64,000 nt of DNA from Elgaria multicarinata webbii (Eukaryota; Chordata; Lepidosauria; Squamata; Anguidae), in the NCBI RefSeq assembly GCF_023053635.1, contig NC_086192.1, forward strand, positions 13,059,501-13,123,500, written 5' to 3'. Below are positions 46,001 to 54,887 of the stretch, piece by piece; positions within the stretch are counted from its first letter, which is position 1, and each line of letters starts with the position of its first letter. The translations under genes were made by a program, and so were the position numbers. The notes under the pieces were generated by a model, which was not told the origin of the DNA, made no database searches, and saw nothing but the letters and a program-made list of their open reading frames with translations.

Positions 46001-46872
46001 ATAAGGATCTTTACCTTGGGGGGAACGTAGAATTCTAGAAGGAACCTCTCCCCCTCCATCTTCACAGCTTTCCTTAGCAGCAAGCGACACTTTTGCCACT
46101 GAGAGCTACCCACACAGTTCGTATCGTCGGCAACCATGTAACGGAGAGCCCCTTCTCTCTGAATGTCCACCAGATCCACTTTGGAAGATTGCCCCTTTGA
46201 AAGCCGGAGCTTGTGCGTCCATTTCTCCCTGGAATCGCCGTGTTCCTTGTTCCCGGGAGGACAGTGTTCCCTGTCGGACCGTCGGCTCTGCGTGGCTTCG
46301 GCGCCCGGCTCTGGAGAAGACCTCCTGTGCCACATCTCCTTCATGCCATCCACCACGCACAAGCTCATGTTCCTCAAGGAGAACCCTTTCTTGAATTTGG
46401 GCTTCGAGGTAGTGTGGACAGAGACGTCCTCCGAACTCCGCGACTGTCCGTACGAGGAGACCTTTCGCGCCTGGACCTGCAGCGACTGACCCAGATACCT
46501 GCTGGAGGCGACCGGGTTGTCCATGCTGTCCAGAGACTCGGTGGAGGTCTGCTCTTTCCTCGGCAAGAGGTCCCGCCCGTAAGGCATGTGGCAGTTCTGA
46601 AGTCCCACAAAAGGCACAATGTTGTATTTGGTGGGGGAGTTGGACGCAAACCCCCTGTTGACCTCCAGGCTGAAGATGTCCAAGAAGTTGGCCGCAAAAT
46701 GGTGGGAGAAGGAGGTCTCCGCTCCAGGAGTGTCGTAGTGCGGGTTCTCCTTCACGAACTGGCAGAACTTCTGGGCAAAGTCCACGGCGGCCGCCTGGGC
46801 GTGGAGCTCGCAGAATTCCCTCCAGTCGGGAAGCTGGGAGGGAGGTTCTTGAGAAAGGCCATCGCCATTCAT
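28190..46872 (-). CDS. SH2B2: SH2B2 (APS), SH2B adaptor protein 2 (eight coding exons)
   Basis: Coding exons on the minus strand are 46872-46015, 40664-40563, 37076-36985, 35614-35520, 34189-34004, 32178-31985, 30739-30568 and 28506-28190. They sum to 2016 nt, or 671 residues plus stop. Residues about 15-75 are the SH2B-family dimerization region ([20 protein letters not shown]). The PH domain runs from about 230 to 345 and ends near HSWVADIQ. The SH2 domain spans about 458-555, with WFHGTLSR and the phosphotyrosine-binding arginine in FVIRQSE. The C terminus NQYSFY carries the family's Cbl-binding tyrosine. I chose SH2B2 over SH2B1 and SH2B3 because of [27 protein letters not shown] and [10 protein letters not shown]. 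Family knowledge: APS is a cytoplasmic and membrane-recruited adaptor for the insulin receptor, JAK2 and KIT, linking them to Cbl. One intron uses a GC donor. No inactivating change is seen. Confidence 0.96.
28613..29185 (+). mobile_element. solo LTR (573 bp)
   Basis: It starts TGTCATG and ends ACGACA, and is flanked by TGTAC (28608-28612 and 29186-29190). AATAAAAGC near the end is a poly(A) signal. It lies in SH2B2 intron 7, in antisense to the gene. The family is probably Ty3/Gypsy-like or ERV, and I cannot decide which. Confidence 0.82.
29214..29395. mobile_element. hAT-like MITE (GTTCAGACAACAC ends)
   Basis: CCTGTTCAGACAACACTAAG, a CCATGGTTA motif and the reverse motif TGGCTTAGCGTGTC match the family copy at 39911-40097. 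Confidence 0.65.
29548..29800 (+). mobile_element. Sauria-type SINE
   Basis: The tRNA-like head TGTAGTGGCTAAAGTGTTGG / GGTTCAAGTCCCC (A and B boxes) is followed by TGGGCCAGTCACAGCCTCTC, CTACCTCACAGGGTTGTTGT and the tail GCGGGATATAAATGTAATAA with (AAAT)n. Sauria SINEs are found in squamates and have BovB-like 3' ends. Confidence 0.88.
29985..30147 (+). mobile_element. L2-like 3' end
   Basis: It reads TGTGAACCGCCCAGAGAGCT and TTGGGCGGTATAGAAATG with an AATAAATAAATAA tail. Confidence 0.75.
30568..30739 (-). CDS. SH2B2: SH2B2 coding exon 7 (C-terminal SH2)
   Basis: It encodes [20 protein letters not shown], then [20 protein letters not shown] and [17 protein letters not shown]. It matches human APS nearly residue for residue. 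The acceptor is TTTACAG and the donor is GTAGGT. Confidence 0.95.
30935..31348 (+). mobile_element. partial LTR, same family as 28613-29185
   Basis: It shares CCCTCTCCAGAGCTT, TTAGACTCTCTTCAGGT, GCTTTGTGGATTACTTAGCA and the end GAGAAACACGACA with the solo LTR 2 kb away. The 5' part is missing. It is a fossil. Confidence 0.75.
31985..32178 (-). CDS. SH2B2: SH2B2 coding exon 6 (N-terminal SH2)
   Basis: It encodes [20 protein letters not shown] and continues through [19 protein letters not shown] to GKAK. It holds the phosphotyrosine-binding arginine. The acceptor is GACAG. The downstream donor reads AAG/GCAGGT, so this intron appears to be GC-AG. The nearby GT four bases on would break the frame. 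Confidence 0.94.
32360..32664 (-). mobile_element. tRNA-derived SINE with 11-bp target duplication
   Basis: TATACATGTCT lies at both ends (32349-32359 and 32665-32675). Read on the minus strand, the head AGCCTCGTGTGGCGCAGAGT has an A box, and GAGTTCGATCCCAGC is a B box. The 3' end is GAGGTTCCTTTCCTTTCC. A second copy lies at 35018-35325. I cannot name the family. Confidence 0.88.
32822..33130 (+). mobile_element. L2-like LINE 3' end
   Basis: It carries the terminal protein block ([12 protein letters not shown]-like words) and [12 protein letters not shown], then a T-rich 3' UTR and GTAAACCGCTTGGAGATTCT. Confidence 0.7.
33140..33990. other. SH2B2 intron 5, nothing recognisable
   Basis: Intron sequence between the L2-like end and exon 5. 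Short open frames lack similarity, and there is no clear repeat. Confidence 0.5.
34004..34189 (-). CDS. SH2B2: SH2B2 coding exon 5 (linker)
   Basis: It encodes [16 protein letters not shown] and onward to [14 protein letters not shown]. The latter motif matches human [14 protein letters not shown] and fixes the frame. The acceptor is TTCCAG and the donor is GTACCG. The first half is poorly conserved. Confidence 0.9.
34455..35404 (-). mobile_element. CR1 LINE interrupted by a SINE
   Basis: The reverse CR1 runs from GAATAGTAGAGTTGGCAGGG to ATACTTCTATGAA, is broken by the SINE at 35018-35325, and resumes at TATGAACGCAGCCCAAAATA through 35404. Confidence 0.88.
35018..35325 (-). mobile_element. 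tRNA-derived SINE inside CR1
   Basis: It is almost identical to the SINE at 32360-32664. Flanks TACTTCTATGAA and ACATTGTATGAA are an imperfect target duplication. Confidence 0.85.
35520..35614 (-). CDS. SH2B2: SH2B2 coding exon 4 (PH-SH2 linker)
   Basis: It encodes [20 protein letters not shown], then [11 protein letters not shown]. Human APS has a matching acidic and cysteine-rich stretch. The acceptor is TTCCAG and the donor is GTGATA. Confidence 0.9.
35780..36350. other. SH2B2 intron 3, nothing recognisable
   Basis: No conserved frame and no named repeat, apart from a short CAGTGGGCTGGTGAATCCGC word at 35730 shared with 49230-49290 and 52260. Confidence 0.45.
36358..36470 (-). mobile_element. 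L2-like 3' end
   Basis: A (TTTA)n run leads to ATACCACCCAGTAGCTGAAG and TCTCTGGGCGGTTCGC, the reversed form of the common ending. Confidence 0.75.
36985..37076 (-). CDS. SH2B2: SH2B2 coding exon 3 (end of PH domain)
   Basis: It encodes [20 protein letters not shown], then [11 protein letters not shown]. The tryptophan is the conserved residue of the C-terminal PH helix. The acceptor is GTCTAG and the donor is GTAAGA. It ends in phase 2. Confidence 0.94.
37385..37468 (+). mobile_element. CR1 3' tail
   Basis: TGCATTGAGCAGGGGGTTGG through three TTCTATGA repeats, 84 bp. Confidence 0.85.
37768..38436 (-). mobile_element. CR1 LINE 3' part
   Basis: An open remnant encodes [52 protein letters not shown] and onward to the stop at 37846. 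The 5' junction is at about 38436. The ATG-initiated frame that extends to 38565 enters unrelated sequence. Confidence 0.92.
39100..39870. mobile_element. MITE-like TTGTGGGTTGTTG repeats broken by BovB
   Basis: CACCCACAATCAGTGCTTCA, GTGGGTTGTTG motifs and, after the BovB block, TTCAGACAACCCACAGATC and AACAACCCATACT form inverted partners. The BovB fragment at 39305-39750 lies between them. Confidence 0.5.
39305..39750 (-). mobile_element. BovB (RTE) LINE 3' fragment
   Basis: On the minus strand it encodes [40 protein letters not shown] and, in a second frame, [36 protein letters not shown] and [20 protein letters not shown]. These are unmistakable BovB C-terminal words. One frameshift separates the two parts. 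BovB is known for horizontal transfer between squamates and ruminants. Confidence 0.9.
39911..40097. mobile_element. hAT-like MITE, complete copy
   Basis: The left end GCCTGTTCAGACAACACACT and the inverted right end CCCTATTCAGACAACACGCT match, and CTAA(A/G)CCA(T/C)GGT follows in both. The interior has the AAACCATGGTTATGTAGC palindromic words. Confidence 0.75.
40563..40664 (-). CDS. SH2B2: SH2B2 coding exon 2 (PH domain)
   Basis: It encodes [16 protein letters not shown], then [18 protein letters not shown]. Phase is 0 at both ends. The acceptor is TTTAG and the donor is GTAAGG. It forms the middle of the PH domain. Confidence 0.94.
40708..41022 (-). mobile_element. CR1 LINE fragment with internal deletion
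   Basis: The CR1 tail TAGAATCACAGAATAGG joins directly, near 40790, to GTTCCGTTGTCATACTGCTC. About 100 bp of the usual sequence is missing. Confidence 0.85.
41395..42050. other. unresolved LTR-like stretch
   Basis: It starts TGTCAGGTATAGGCC, with a composition unlike the neighbouring intron, but I could not find a matching end or target duplication. The interior is not coding. Confidence 0.2.
42349..42509 (+). mobile_element. Sauria-type SINE, 3' truncated
   Basis: GGTGTAGTGGTTAGAGTGTT, GGGTTCTAGTCCTCACTCGG, GGGCCAGTCACAGACTCTCA, ACCTCACAGGGTTGTTGTTA. It stops where a CR1 piece begins. Confidence 0.85.
42510..42693 (+). mobile_element. CR1 internal fragment
   Basis: It encodes [20 protein letters not shown] to [10 protein letters not shown]. 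Both the 5' part and the usual 3' end are missing. Confidence 0.85.
42988..43036. repeat. (AC)n microsatellite
   Basis: A pure AC run of about 49 bp in SH2B2 intron 1 of the coding region. Confidence 0.95.
43378..43925 (-). mobile_element. CR1 LINE reverse-transcriptase part
   Basis: It encodes [40 protein letters not shown] and [19 protein letters not shown]. Both the VPQGSVLGP and FADD motifs of the polymerase are visible. The 3' end of the element is missing: a 5' piece joins other DNA at about 43378. Confidence 0.88.
44451..45062 (-). mobile_element. CR1 LINE, second subfamily
   Basis: The ending AAGAACATAAGTACCCTGCT, TGGATCAGACCAAGGGTCCA is followed by CTCCTCCAGGAATTTATCCA and TTTTGTGGGAGTGAGTACCA. 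It is the reverse of the copy at 57150-57795. It is degraded, with a small tandem duplication at TTTCATGGGATGACCCC. Confidence 0.85.
45304..45734. mobile_element. Penelope-like palindromic element
   Basis: GCATGCAAATCTACG (45304-45318) and GCATGCATATCTACG (45720-45734) form a 15-bp target duplication. Between them, the arms at about 45355-45492 and 45555-45700 are inverted copies. Each carries GAGAGTCTCTAGTGTTAAAA, AAAGTTTTAATCTCTTTA, ATTGTTGTAACAAGACTTT. The right arm has TCCTGAAGAAGGATCGGTAG and CCGAAACATCAAACTTTTAT, the signature of Penelope-like 3' ends. No reverse transcriptase remains. Confidence 0.65.
46015..46872 (-). CDS. SH2B2: SH2B2 coding exon 1 (dimerization region, start of PH domain)
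   Basis: It encodes 286 residues from [12 protein letters not shown] to FYVPPK, with donor GTAAAG at 46014. The exon itself probably begins at 46899 after a TTCGCAG acceptor, leaving 27 nt of 5' UTR in it. The start matches the MNG opening of SH2B proteins. The exon holds the DWREFCEL dimerization segment, a serine-rich linker and the first PH strands ([19 protein letters not shown]). Confidence 0.95.
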
Positions 46873-46883
46873 GACTGGTCCAT
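46869..46883 (-). promoter_or_regulatory. five-codon upstream ORF overlapping the SH2B2 start
   Basis: ATG at 46883-46881 opens MDQS and stops at TGA 46871-46869. This TGA overlaps the main ATG as ATGA. Its context AATGG is moderate. It lies in the exon that carries the SH2B2 start, so it is in the mRNA if the acceptor at 46900 is used. Confidence 0.55.
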
Positions 46884-47344
46884 TCCACCTACCAGCAAAC
46901 TGCGAAGAAAAGGCAAGAGGGAAAGAAACGGACATGGTGAGAAATAAGGCAACCCTGGTCCACAACCCTCCCCCAGAAGAGAGGTCGCTGGGGCAGAATT
47001 TCTGCTTTGATGGGAACCACTGGCCTGGTTCAGGTGCCGGGCCCAGACACGGTTTCCCCATCACAGCTCACGCCCCCAGCTCGTGTGCTCTTTCACGTGC
47101 TGGTTACCCTCCGCCTCGTTTGCAATAATCGTCAATTCGCAGAGACATTCCACTCCAGCTTGACGTGGGTTTTCAGCTTTGCTCTGGAGGCAAACTATGG
47201 TTGCAGCAACCGTGGTTTGCCTGGTTTGGATGGCACAGTAAACCCTAGTTAGACCTGTCACCCGATAATTGTTGAATCATCGATTCAAAATTCATGATTC
47301 AAAATTCATCTGATTATTCTATCAGTTACATCTCTGCATTGCTG

Positions 47345-47482
47345 CTTGGTTTTCTATTGTGGTTTTCTATTGTGATTTCAGTTTCCATTATTTTGTACTT
47401 TAAGCAACACTCTAGGGTTTTAATTTCTGCGAAACGCCCAGAGAGCTTCGGCTATCGGGCAGCACAGAAGTGAAATAAAGCC
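47345..47482 (+). mobile_element. L2-like 3' end
   Basis: A T-rich lead reaches GCGAAACGCCCAGAGAGCTT and GGGCAGCACAGAAGTG. Confidence 0.65.
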
Positions 47483-48906
47483 ATACTGCAAAGAGACAAC
47501 TGAAACAACGCTGTAAAAAAGGGGAAAAATGGGGGGGGGGAGGCTATTTTTAACAGAAGCCTTTTTAGTTTCACAGGCTTATTAAGAGGGGCCATTTCCA
47601 ATTCTCAGCCACTCTTGCCATAAACCATTTTAATAAAGAGACTCTCTAGCGTTCCAAGATGTGACACAGATAAATAATGCAGAGCACGCAAATTTGAGTT
47701 ATTCCTGTCTCAGTGACGGAAGCAGCGGCTGGGGGGAGAATCCCCCGGCAGGTCAGGTAGCAAAAGAGACATCCGAGGCTGGATCTGAGGCACGGATCTC
47801 TCGAGGTTGACTTCTGCCCTTTAGCAAGCATACTGATCCATTATTCATGGCGCGCCATCAAAGCGCATGTCTGTGTTTCAAATGCAAGGGGGGGGGGATA
47901 CAGCTCCCAGCCCGCTCCCTGAGAGCTGACAAGCAAAACTCGACAGAGAGGATTCACGGCGGAAGGAGGGGGGTGACCCAACCGAGACGCGGGTTCGGGG
48001 GTTCAAGGCGAACTCAGGGGTTAAAACCGAAGCGGTTCCAGAGTCAGTACAGCGCAGAAGCCTCCCTGAATGCAAAGACGGCAAAGCGCCCAGCGCTGGA
48101 AATACGCTTCTGCTTTGACCGAAAATAACCTCTCGAGCTGACAGGGCAAAAAGCTGGCAGGGATGCCCATGAGGCCTAAATCTAGGTTAGAGGGTGCAGC
48201 AGCAGGAGGAGGAAGAAAGTGGTCCTTTTAGAGCTGAGCTAACGGGGTTACAAAATGCTCAGCTTCACAGCGGAATCCAGAGCGCGTTGGCGTTTTGCTG
48301 GCGTGAGCAAGGCCCACGGAGCCGCCGCTCCGCTTTGCCACCTGGCTCCATCGTGCAGATGTGGACATCTTTTGACAAGATGCCCCAGCCACGTTCCTGC
48401 AGCTGTGAAAGGACACTCAACCCCAGCACGGAGCTACAGATTTCTATCCATCCGGTCTTTGGATTTCAGAGTATTTCTGCAACTGTTCATCCCAGCCTCT
48501 GGTGTTTGGAGGTATACTGCTGCTGCATGTGGCAGTTCCATCGAGTGATTATGGCAAATGTCTACAGAGAAACCCTCTGCCGTTGGGGATATGAGAACCC
48601 AATTTTCCCTCTCTTTCCTCTTTCACCACTTTAACTGAAAAATCACTCTAGTCTACAGCTGTTTTTGTTTTGGACAAATCTAACAGGCTGATTATTCAAT
48701 TAAATCGGTGGTTTTCAAGTTGTGCTCTGGGGGAAACACGGGTTTCCTCATTGAGCAAAGGTGCTTTCCTGAAAGACAGCTCGCTCACCACTACTGACCA
48801 GCCACAGAAGAATTCCAGGACAACGCTGACTTCAAGTATCAGTATCCCCCAACAACCTGATTTCAATTTTCCAGGATCTTTCTCAGTATACAAGGTCAGC
48901 TGTGTC

Positions 48907-49003
48907 ATAGAATCATAGAATCGTAGAGTTGGAAGGGGCCTCTAAGGCCATCGAGTCCAACCCCCTGCTCAATGCAGGAATCCACCTTAAAGCATCCCTG
49001 ACA
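48907..49003 (-). mobile_element. CR1 3' tail
   Basis: ATAGAATCATAGAATCGTAG to GCATCCCTGACAG, 97 bp, well preserved. Confidence 0.88.
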
Positions 49004-50204
49004 GTTTCCCAAATTAAGGCACCACTATGACTACAGGAATAACATGGAGTTTGGTTCTGTTGCCCTAAACACATTTAGTTGGGAATCAACACGACTTGCC
49101 GTCTCTGAGCAAAACTTCCTTCTTACTCCATTGAGGGAAGACATTTTGTAAAAAGCCACCACCCCACCATTAATTGGCACAGTATCAATTAAAAGCACCT
49201 TGGAGAGGTTCTTCAGACTTCTATCTGGATGAAACCCGGAGTGGATTCACCACCCTACTGACATCAGAGTCGCCAGTCTCCACTGGTTCACGCAGTGGCC
49301 AACCAAGAGGCCTCTGGGAAGTCCACGAGCAGGCCATGAGGGTATCGCTCCCCCACCCTTGACATTCGCCCCCCCCCCCCAGCTACCAGCACCGCGTTCC
49401 TCTGAACCGTAAAGTCGCCATACAACCATCAATTTTACTAGCAGTAAATAGACGTAGCTTCCACCAATGTGTCTATAAGAACCTGATTTGCCCTCCTTTT
49501 GCTGAACCAAAATTCACTTTTATCTTGGGTCCCCCCCCCTCCTCCTTCACCACTCTCCACCTGCCCTGCTTCTGGAACTAAACGAAAATGACAGCTGAAC
49601 TCTTCCTTGTCGGATTAATTCTCCGTCAGACAAGATCCAGCTAGCTGACCTGGTCACAAGGCTTTGCAGCTCAGCTCTTCCTCCGGTATAATACACAGAA
49701 CGTATTTCTTCACTGCTTCCTCGTTTAAGTTATCACCAAGATGACGGGACTTCTGGATGGATGGATTCACCCATTCGAGGCCTACCGCTCAGCTCACTGA
49801 TCCCGGAGCAATGGGAAGAAATGCCATAAAGATAAAACGTACAGAGAGACAGAGAGAGACATCAAAGATTCCAGCAAGGATTTTCAGATGTGTTTTCTGG
49901 GTCAAACAGCAAGATTTTGTGACAAGATAGGATCCCGTGACCTTAAACCCATGGAATGAGGAAACAACCCAAGGTTTGTTTGAGCGCCTATCAGACAAAC
50001 CCTAGGTAGGGCAACAAACCACAAGTTAAATAAACCATGGGCATTTTGCATGTTTTGGTGTTGATTTTGCTGGTCTGTGACCATAATAAATAACAATTTG
50101 ATTTGATTTGAACCATGAGTGTTATGGGCAAATCAGGCATAGCAATGGCACCTTCCACGTAGTATTTTATTTACGGACTTTTAATTATTGTCACACTGGA
50201 AGCA

Positions 50205-50612
50205 AAGCCCTATGAGGAGAGACTGAAAGAACTGGGCATGTTTAGCCAGGAGAAGAGAAGATTGAGGGGGGACATGATAGCACTCTTCAAATACTTAAAA
50301 GGTTGTCACACAGAGGAGGGCCAGGATCTCTTCTCGATCCTCTCAGAGTGCAGGACACGGAATAACGGGCTCAAGTTAAAGGAAGCCAGATTCCGGCTGG
50401 ACATCAGGAAAAACTTCCTGACTGTTAGAGCAGTGCGACAATGGAATCAGCTACCTAGGGAGGTGGTGGGCTCTCCCACACTAGAGGCCTTCAAGAAGCA
50501 GCTGGACAGCCCTCAGTCAGGGATGCTTTAAGGTGGATTCCTGCATTGAGCAGGGGGTTGGACTCGATGGCCTTAGAGGACCCTTCCAGCTCTACTATTC
50601 TATGATTCTATG
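50205..50612 (+). mobile_element. CR1 LINE 3' fragment
   Basis: The open part encodes [60 protein letters not shown], stop at 50531, and ends TTCTATGATTCTATG. Confidence 0.92.
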
Positions 50613-51631
50613 CCTTTCTAAAGGGTACTCCTGAAATACTTAAAGAGCCTAAATCGAAAGGACAAAAACATTCAAGCGACTTAGAAAGAGCTACCTTAAA
50701 ATGCCAACCATGAGCCATGGGATCCGCTTTTCCCAGTTTATCTCACTCAAAACTCTCTTAAAGCCCTTATCCTTCACCTGTTTCGTCCAATGTAACCGTT
50801 TCCAAATAGGTGTGTGCGACTAAACCGAAGCACGCTTCTCCCATTGACACCTCCCCAGTCTCCAGACACCCTTGGTTCCATCTTCCTTTGCTCTGGGTCA
50901 AATTTTAAAATGCAAGCGCTTTGGGGCAGGGACTCCCCTCTCTCCCTCCCCTTCATCTCTCCAATCTACCAATCGCTACAGACCAAGCCACCAAATAGAG
51001 AATAACACAGAGAACGGAGGATATTAATAACTCATCCTCAGTGTGCAAAGATTGGGAAACTCTTCGCGCGGCGCAGTGCAGAACCCTTTCATCATTCTCG
51101 GCCCGACAGCCGTTCAAAGGCCGTCATAAGTATCAAACTGGGAAGAGCCACTTGGAAATGCAGATCTGGATCATTAGCAGCACTTCCAAGCGAAAACTCT
51201 CTTTTATCAGCCTCCAACATGAAAGCAGGGGGCGGGGGGAGAGCAGGCGGCACTTTTGGGTCACAAGGATGGGGGAGAGGAGAAACCGTGACTGCCAGGA
51301 GGAAAAGGCTGTCGATCCTCCAGAGGGCTTTTAAATCCAGATCACGACAATTGATATTGCACCAATTAATGGCGGTGGGCAGTGGGTGGGTTGGAGGCTG
51401 GCAGGAACTCTTCCCTCCGTGGAATAAGAGGGAAGCTTTGCACTGTGGAACGGGCATGAATGAGGAGCAATCGAAGGGTACAGTCAAACCCCACCCCACC
51501 CCGTGAACTGCTTAAAAACGAAGGCAGGATTGCAGGCGAGAAAAGAGAGGGAAGGTCTTGATCGAAAAAGAGAAAAAAGAAGGATTTGCTGAAACTCAAC
51601 GCCTGTCAAAATAGGGGCGCTCACTCAGGAT

Positions 51632-51916
51632 CGCTTCTCGGTCCTCCCAGAGTGCAGGACACGGAATAAGGGGCTCAAGTGACAGGAAGCCATATTCTGG
51701 CTGGATATCAGGAAAAACTCCCTGACTGTTAGAGCAGTACAACAATGGAACCAGTGACCTAGGGAGGCAGTGGGCTCTCCTACACTCAAGGCATTCAAGA
51801 GGCAGCTGGACAACCCTCTGTCAGGGATGCTTTAGGGTGGATTCCTGCATTGAGCAGGGGGTTGGACTGGATGGCCTTGTAGGCCCCCTCCAACTCTACT
51901 ATTCTATGATTCTGTG
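51632..51916 (+). mobile_element. CR1 3' fragment
   Basis: From TCGGTCCTCCCAGAGTGCAG to CTATTCTATGATTCTGTG. Confidence 0.88.
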
Positions 51917-52324
51917 AATACCTTCGCGCCCCCAAATTGGACAGCGGTAACAGGCCCAGTGTCGGAACCTGGGCTGGGCATTTGAAGAAACATTTATAAC
52001 CCAGGGAGAGGGGCCAGCCTGAGCATGTAAATGATTTCAGATGCCCATTTTACTATTTTTACTTTAAGGTAATAGATTACCCTTTTCCGCAACAAAATGC
52101 ATGTTGATTCCCAAGTAAATGCACTTTGCATTAGGGCTGCAGAACCGAACTCCAGTTTAGCCCTGTAGTCATAATGGTGCTTTAATATGGGAAACTGCCC
52201 ATGTGCAGAGGGTTTTTTTTTTTTAAAAAAAAAATCAGGCTTGGCACAGTGGAGGTTGGTGGCGCCGATGTCAGTGGGGCACAGAACCCGCTCCGGGTTT
52301 TGGTCAGAAAGAATAGACCCCAGA

Positions 52325-52477
52325 ACAGCTGTTTTTATAAGGATACTGTTGTTTTTATGCTTTTTATGTTTTTAAACTTTGTAGATTTGTTTTTAATGTT
52401 TACTGTTTTACACTTCTGTAAACCGCCCAGAGAGCTTCGGCTACGGGGCGGTATATAAATGCAATAAACAAATAAAG
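52325..52477 (+). mobile_element. L2-like 3' end
   Basis: CTGTTTTTATAAGGATACTG through GTAAACCGCCCAGAGAGCTT. It is nearly identical to 62235-62395, so that subfamily was active recently. Confidence 0.75.
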
Positions 52478-53734
52478 GCGCTCTCTTGTCTTTCTCCTTA
52501 ACTAAAAAGACCCCAGTCTTCCAACTCTGCTTCGCAGGGGAGGTGTTTCAGTCCCGTGACAATTTTGGACTCCCTTTTCTGCACTTTTCCCCTCCCGTTT
52601 GCCAAGCCAAAATAAGGATGGGGTGTGAAGAACAGGCCAAAAAAAACCCCAAAACAAAACAGAACCCAGGAAGGAAGAAGAGATACAGAAGAAGGAATAG
52701 AACGTAAGCAAGGAGGTGTTTTTTTTCCAGATGGCCGCTACTGGTGAGGCTTCTAGGCAGAGTGACCTCGTTGCCATAGTTTTGGGGAACGGCGACAGAG
52801 ATTTGCAGCGCTTGTCTTTTCACACCGCTGTCTGCAATCTGTTTCCAGTCGGGCAAACAGTCGTTCCTCTGTCCTGAGTCGGGCAGGCAAAGACTCCTTT
52901 GTGACTGCACTTTTAATGGAGAATAATTTTGCACGCCTAAGGCGCTGCCCTGACCCCTTTCACTAAACCTCCCTATATCAAGGCAGTCTTCCTTAACCAA
53001 CTCCCTGCAACCCCGTCGCAAAGCCCAAGGCCTCCGCTTTTAAGCGTGATGACGTCTAAACCGGCCGCTGTTCCTACACGCTCTCAATGGAAGTTTACCC
53101 GGTTGTATACCCTTTGCGGTGTGGCTTTTCCCTTCTTTTCAGGTGTGGATTCGATTGCCGTTAGCCGCCTTGGGCGTATTTTATGGGGGAACGGGGTACA
53201 AGCGTGAAAAATAAATAAAATGAAGAGTTAAAACCTCGTCCTGGTGGGGAATTCACTGAGTAGGGGTAATAATACGGGGGTCGTGAGAATGGTCCACCTT
53301 GTAGGGTGGACACAGTATGGATCGCTTTGAAAGTACACAGAGAACGTTTTGTAAATACCAAGTCTTGCTATGAGCAGTGGAAACATTCAGAGGGCACCAG
53401 GTTGGGGAATGGTTTACACTGGGCTGTCAGGGGTTCTTCAGGATTACAGACCAGGAATTTCCCCAGCCCTACCGAGAGACAGGGAAGTTTGAGGAATTTG
53501 GGGTTTCGCAAATTCTGATACGAACTGACCCGACCCATCCCTCCCTGGACGAACGTGGAGATCGGAACGCAGACGTCTCATTTTGCAATGCAGCTCCCGA
53601 CTCACAAAACGCATCAAACCCCCTCTGCAATTGCGTATTTTGAGACAAAATACGTTTAGAAATGCAGATTTAAACACGGATTTTCATGCAGGGTCCCTCC
53701 CCTCCCTCTTCAAATTGCAGAAACGGACCAACGA

Positions 53735-53860
53735 CACAGACTGGAAGCCAGGCTCATCCGCCCATCGCAACCTGGAGATACTGGGAACTGAACCTGGGGC
53801 CGTTTGTACGTAAAGCATACGCTCTACCACTGAACTACAGCCTGCCTCCCTCAAGCTGCC
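53735..53860 (-). mobile_element. tRNA-derived SINE head
   Basis: On the minus strand it reads TGTAGTTCAGTGGTAGAGCG (A box) and CCCAGGTTCAGTTCCCAG (B box). This is a tRNA-like head of an old SINE and not a working tRNA, because no cloverleaf 3' arm follows. Confidence 0.65.
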
Positions 53861-53899
53861 AAGCACTGCTTCCCTCTGTCTTACATTGCAAAGCCTCAA

Positions 53900-54880
53900 C
53901 TACGCTGAGCGCACTGCAGTAACAGTAGTCTGCTTGGACAGTAGTCCTACTGATTAGAGCGGGTTTTACTTCCAAGCACACATGCTTAGAAACACAGCCT
54001 GAGTAGGAAGAAATACTAGCAATGTTTGTCCCTGGCCAAGATCCGCTTGCTCCTCACCTCCCTGTGATGGGAACAGAACCTTTTTTTTATTCGTCGTAAT
54101 GGAAATCTATAGGATACTGTATAAATAGCACATCAGACTGCTGTCTCGCTCCGCTCTGCGTTCAATCCAGCCATGAAGCTCCTGCTTTTTCATTTATTTA
54201 ATTTTTAGTGTGGCCTAAATAGCGAGATTTTGCTTCTCCAGACTCCCACGAAGCTGGTGGCCCACTAAATGCAAGCTTAGACTTCCTGCCCAGACTGGCT
54301 GAAGGCTCCGTCTGTCATTCAAGGCTTTAAAAACATTTGTCCAGAGAGGCAATAAAACCTTCGTGGGTTTCTTTATCCACTGCCCTATTAGGAATTCAGC
54401 CAGCTGTGTTGTAAGGAGGTGTAGCCTTTACTTCAGGGGCCCAAAAGCTATTCAGTTTCGCCCACCGCCCTTCCTTCTCCAGGCAAAATCCAGGAGCAGA
54501 AAGGAAATTTACATCCGATGTGTGCCACAAAGACCGTTCGACGATGCAGACATAATCTGCTTTCGGAACGACCGTGTGCAAATTGTCAATAGATGCCCAA
54601 GTTGTTACGGTATTTCCACATGGCCTAGAAACATGAGCCTTATACAGAACAGGCAAGGCATACCGCCGTTACTAAAAGACTCTGGAAGTAGGTTCTTCCC
54701 CTCCGACACAGCCCAGCGAACTCATCAATAGGAAAATACTGCATAAACACTGGGCTGTTGCATTTACCACATGACAAAGGGTAGCATGCTAGCATGGAGG
54801 GGGTCCACACAACGCTAACCCACCCAGTGTGGGTTGTTGCAGAAACATGGGTTATTGTGTTGTCTGAACGCAGCATGTTT
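53900..54880. other. intron sequence, mostly unrecognised
   Basis: GTGTGGGTTGTTGCAGAAAC at 54825 resembles the MITE words at 39100. The rest has no clear feature. Confidence 0.4.
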
Positions 54881-54887
54881 TCTGCAG

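Noticed and set aside
46213-46947. 244-codon plus frame opposite SH2B2
   Set aside because: It is a shadow of the GC-rich SH2B2 first coding exon, which is conserved on the other strand.
53735-53860. tRNA gene
   Set aside because: A and B boxes are present, but the flanking stem does not close. It is a tRNA-derived SINE head.
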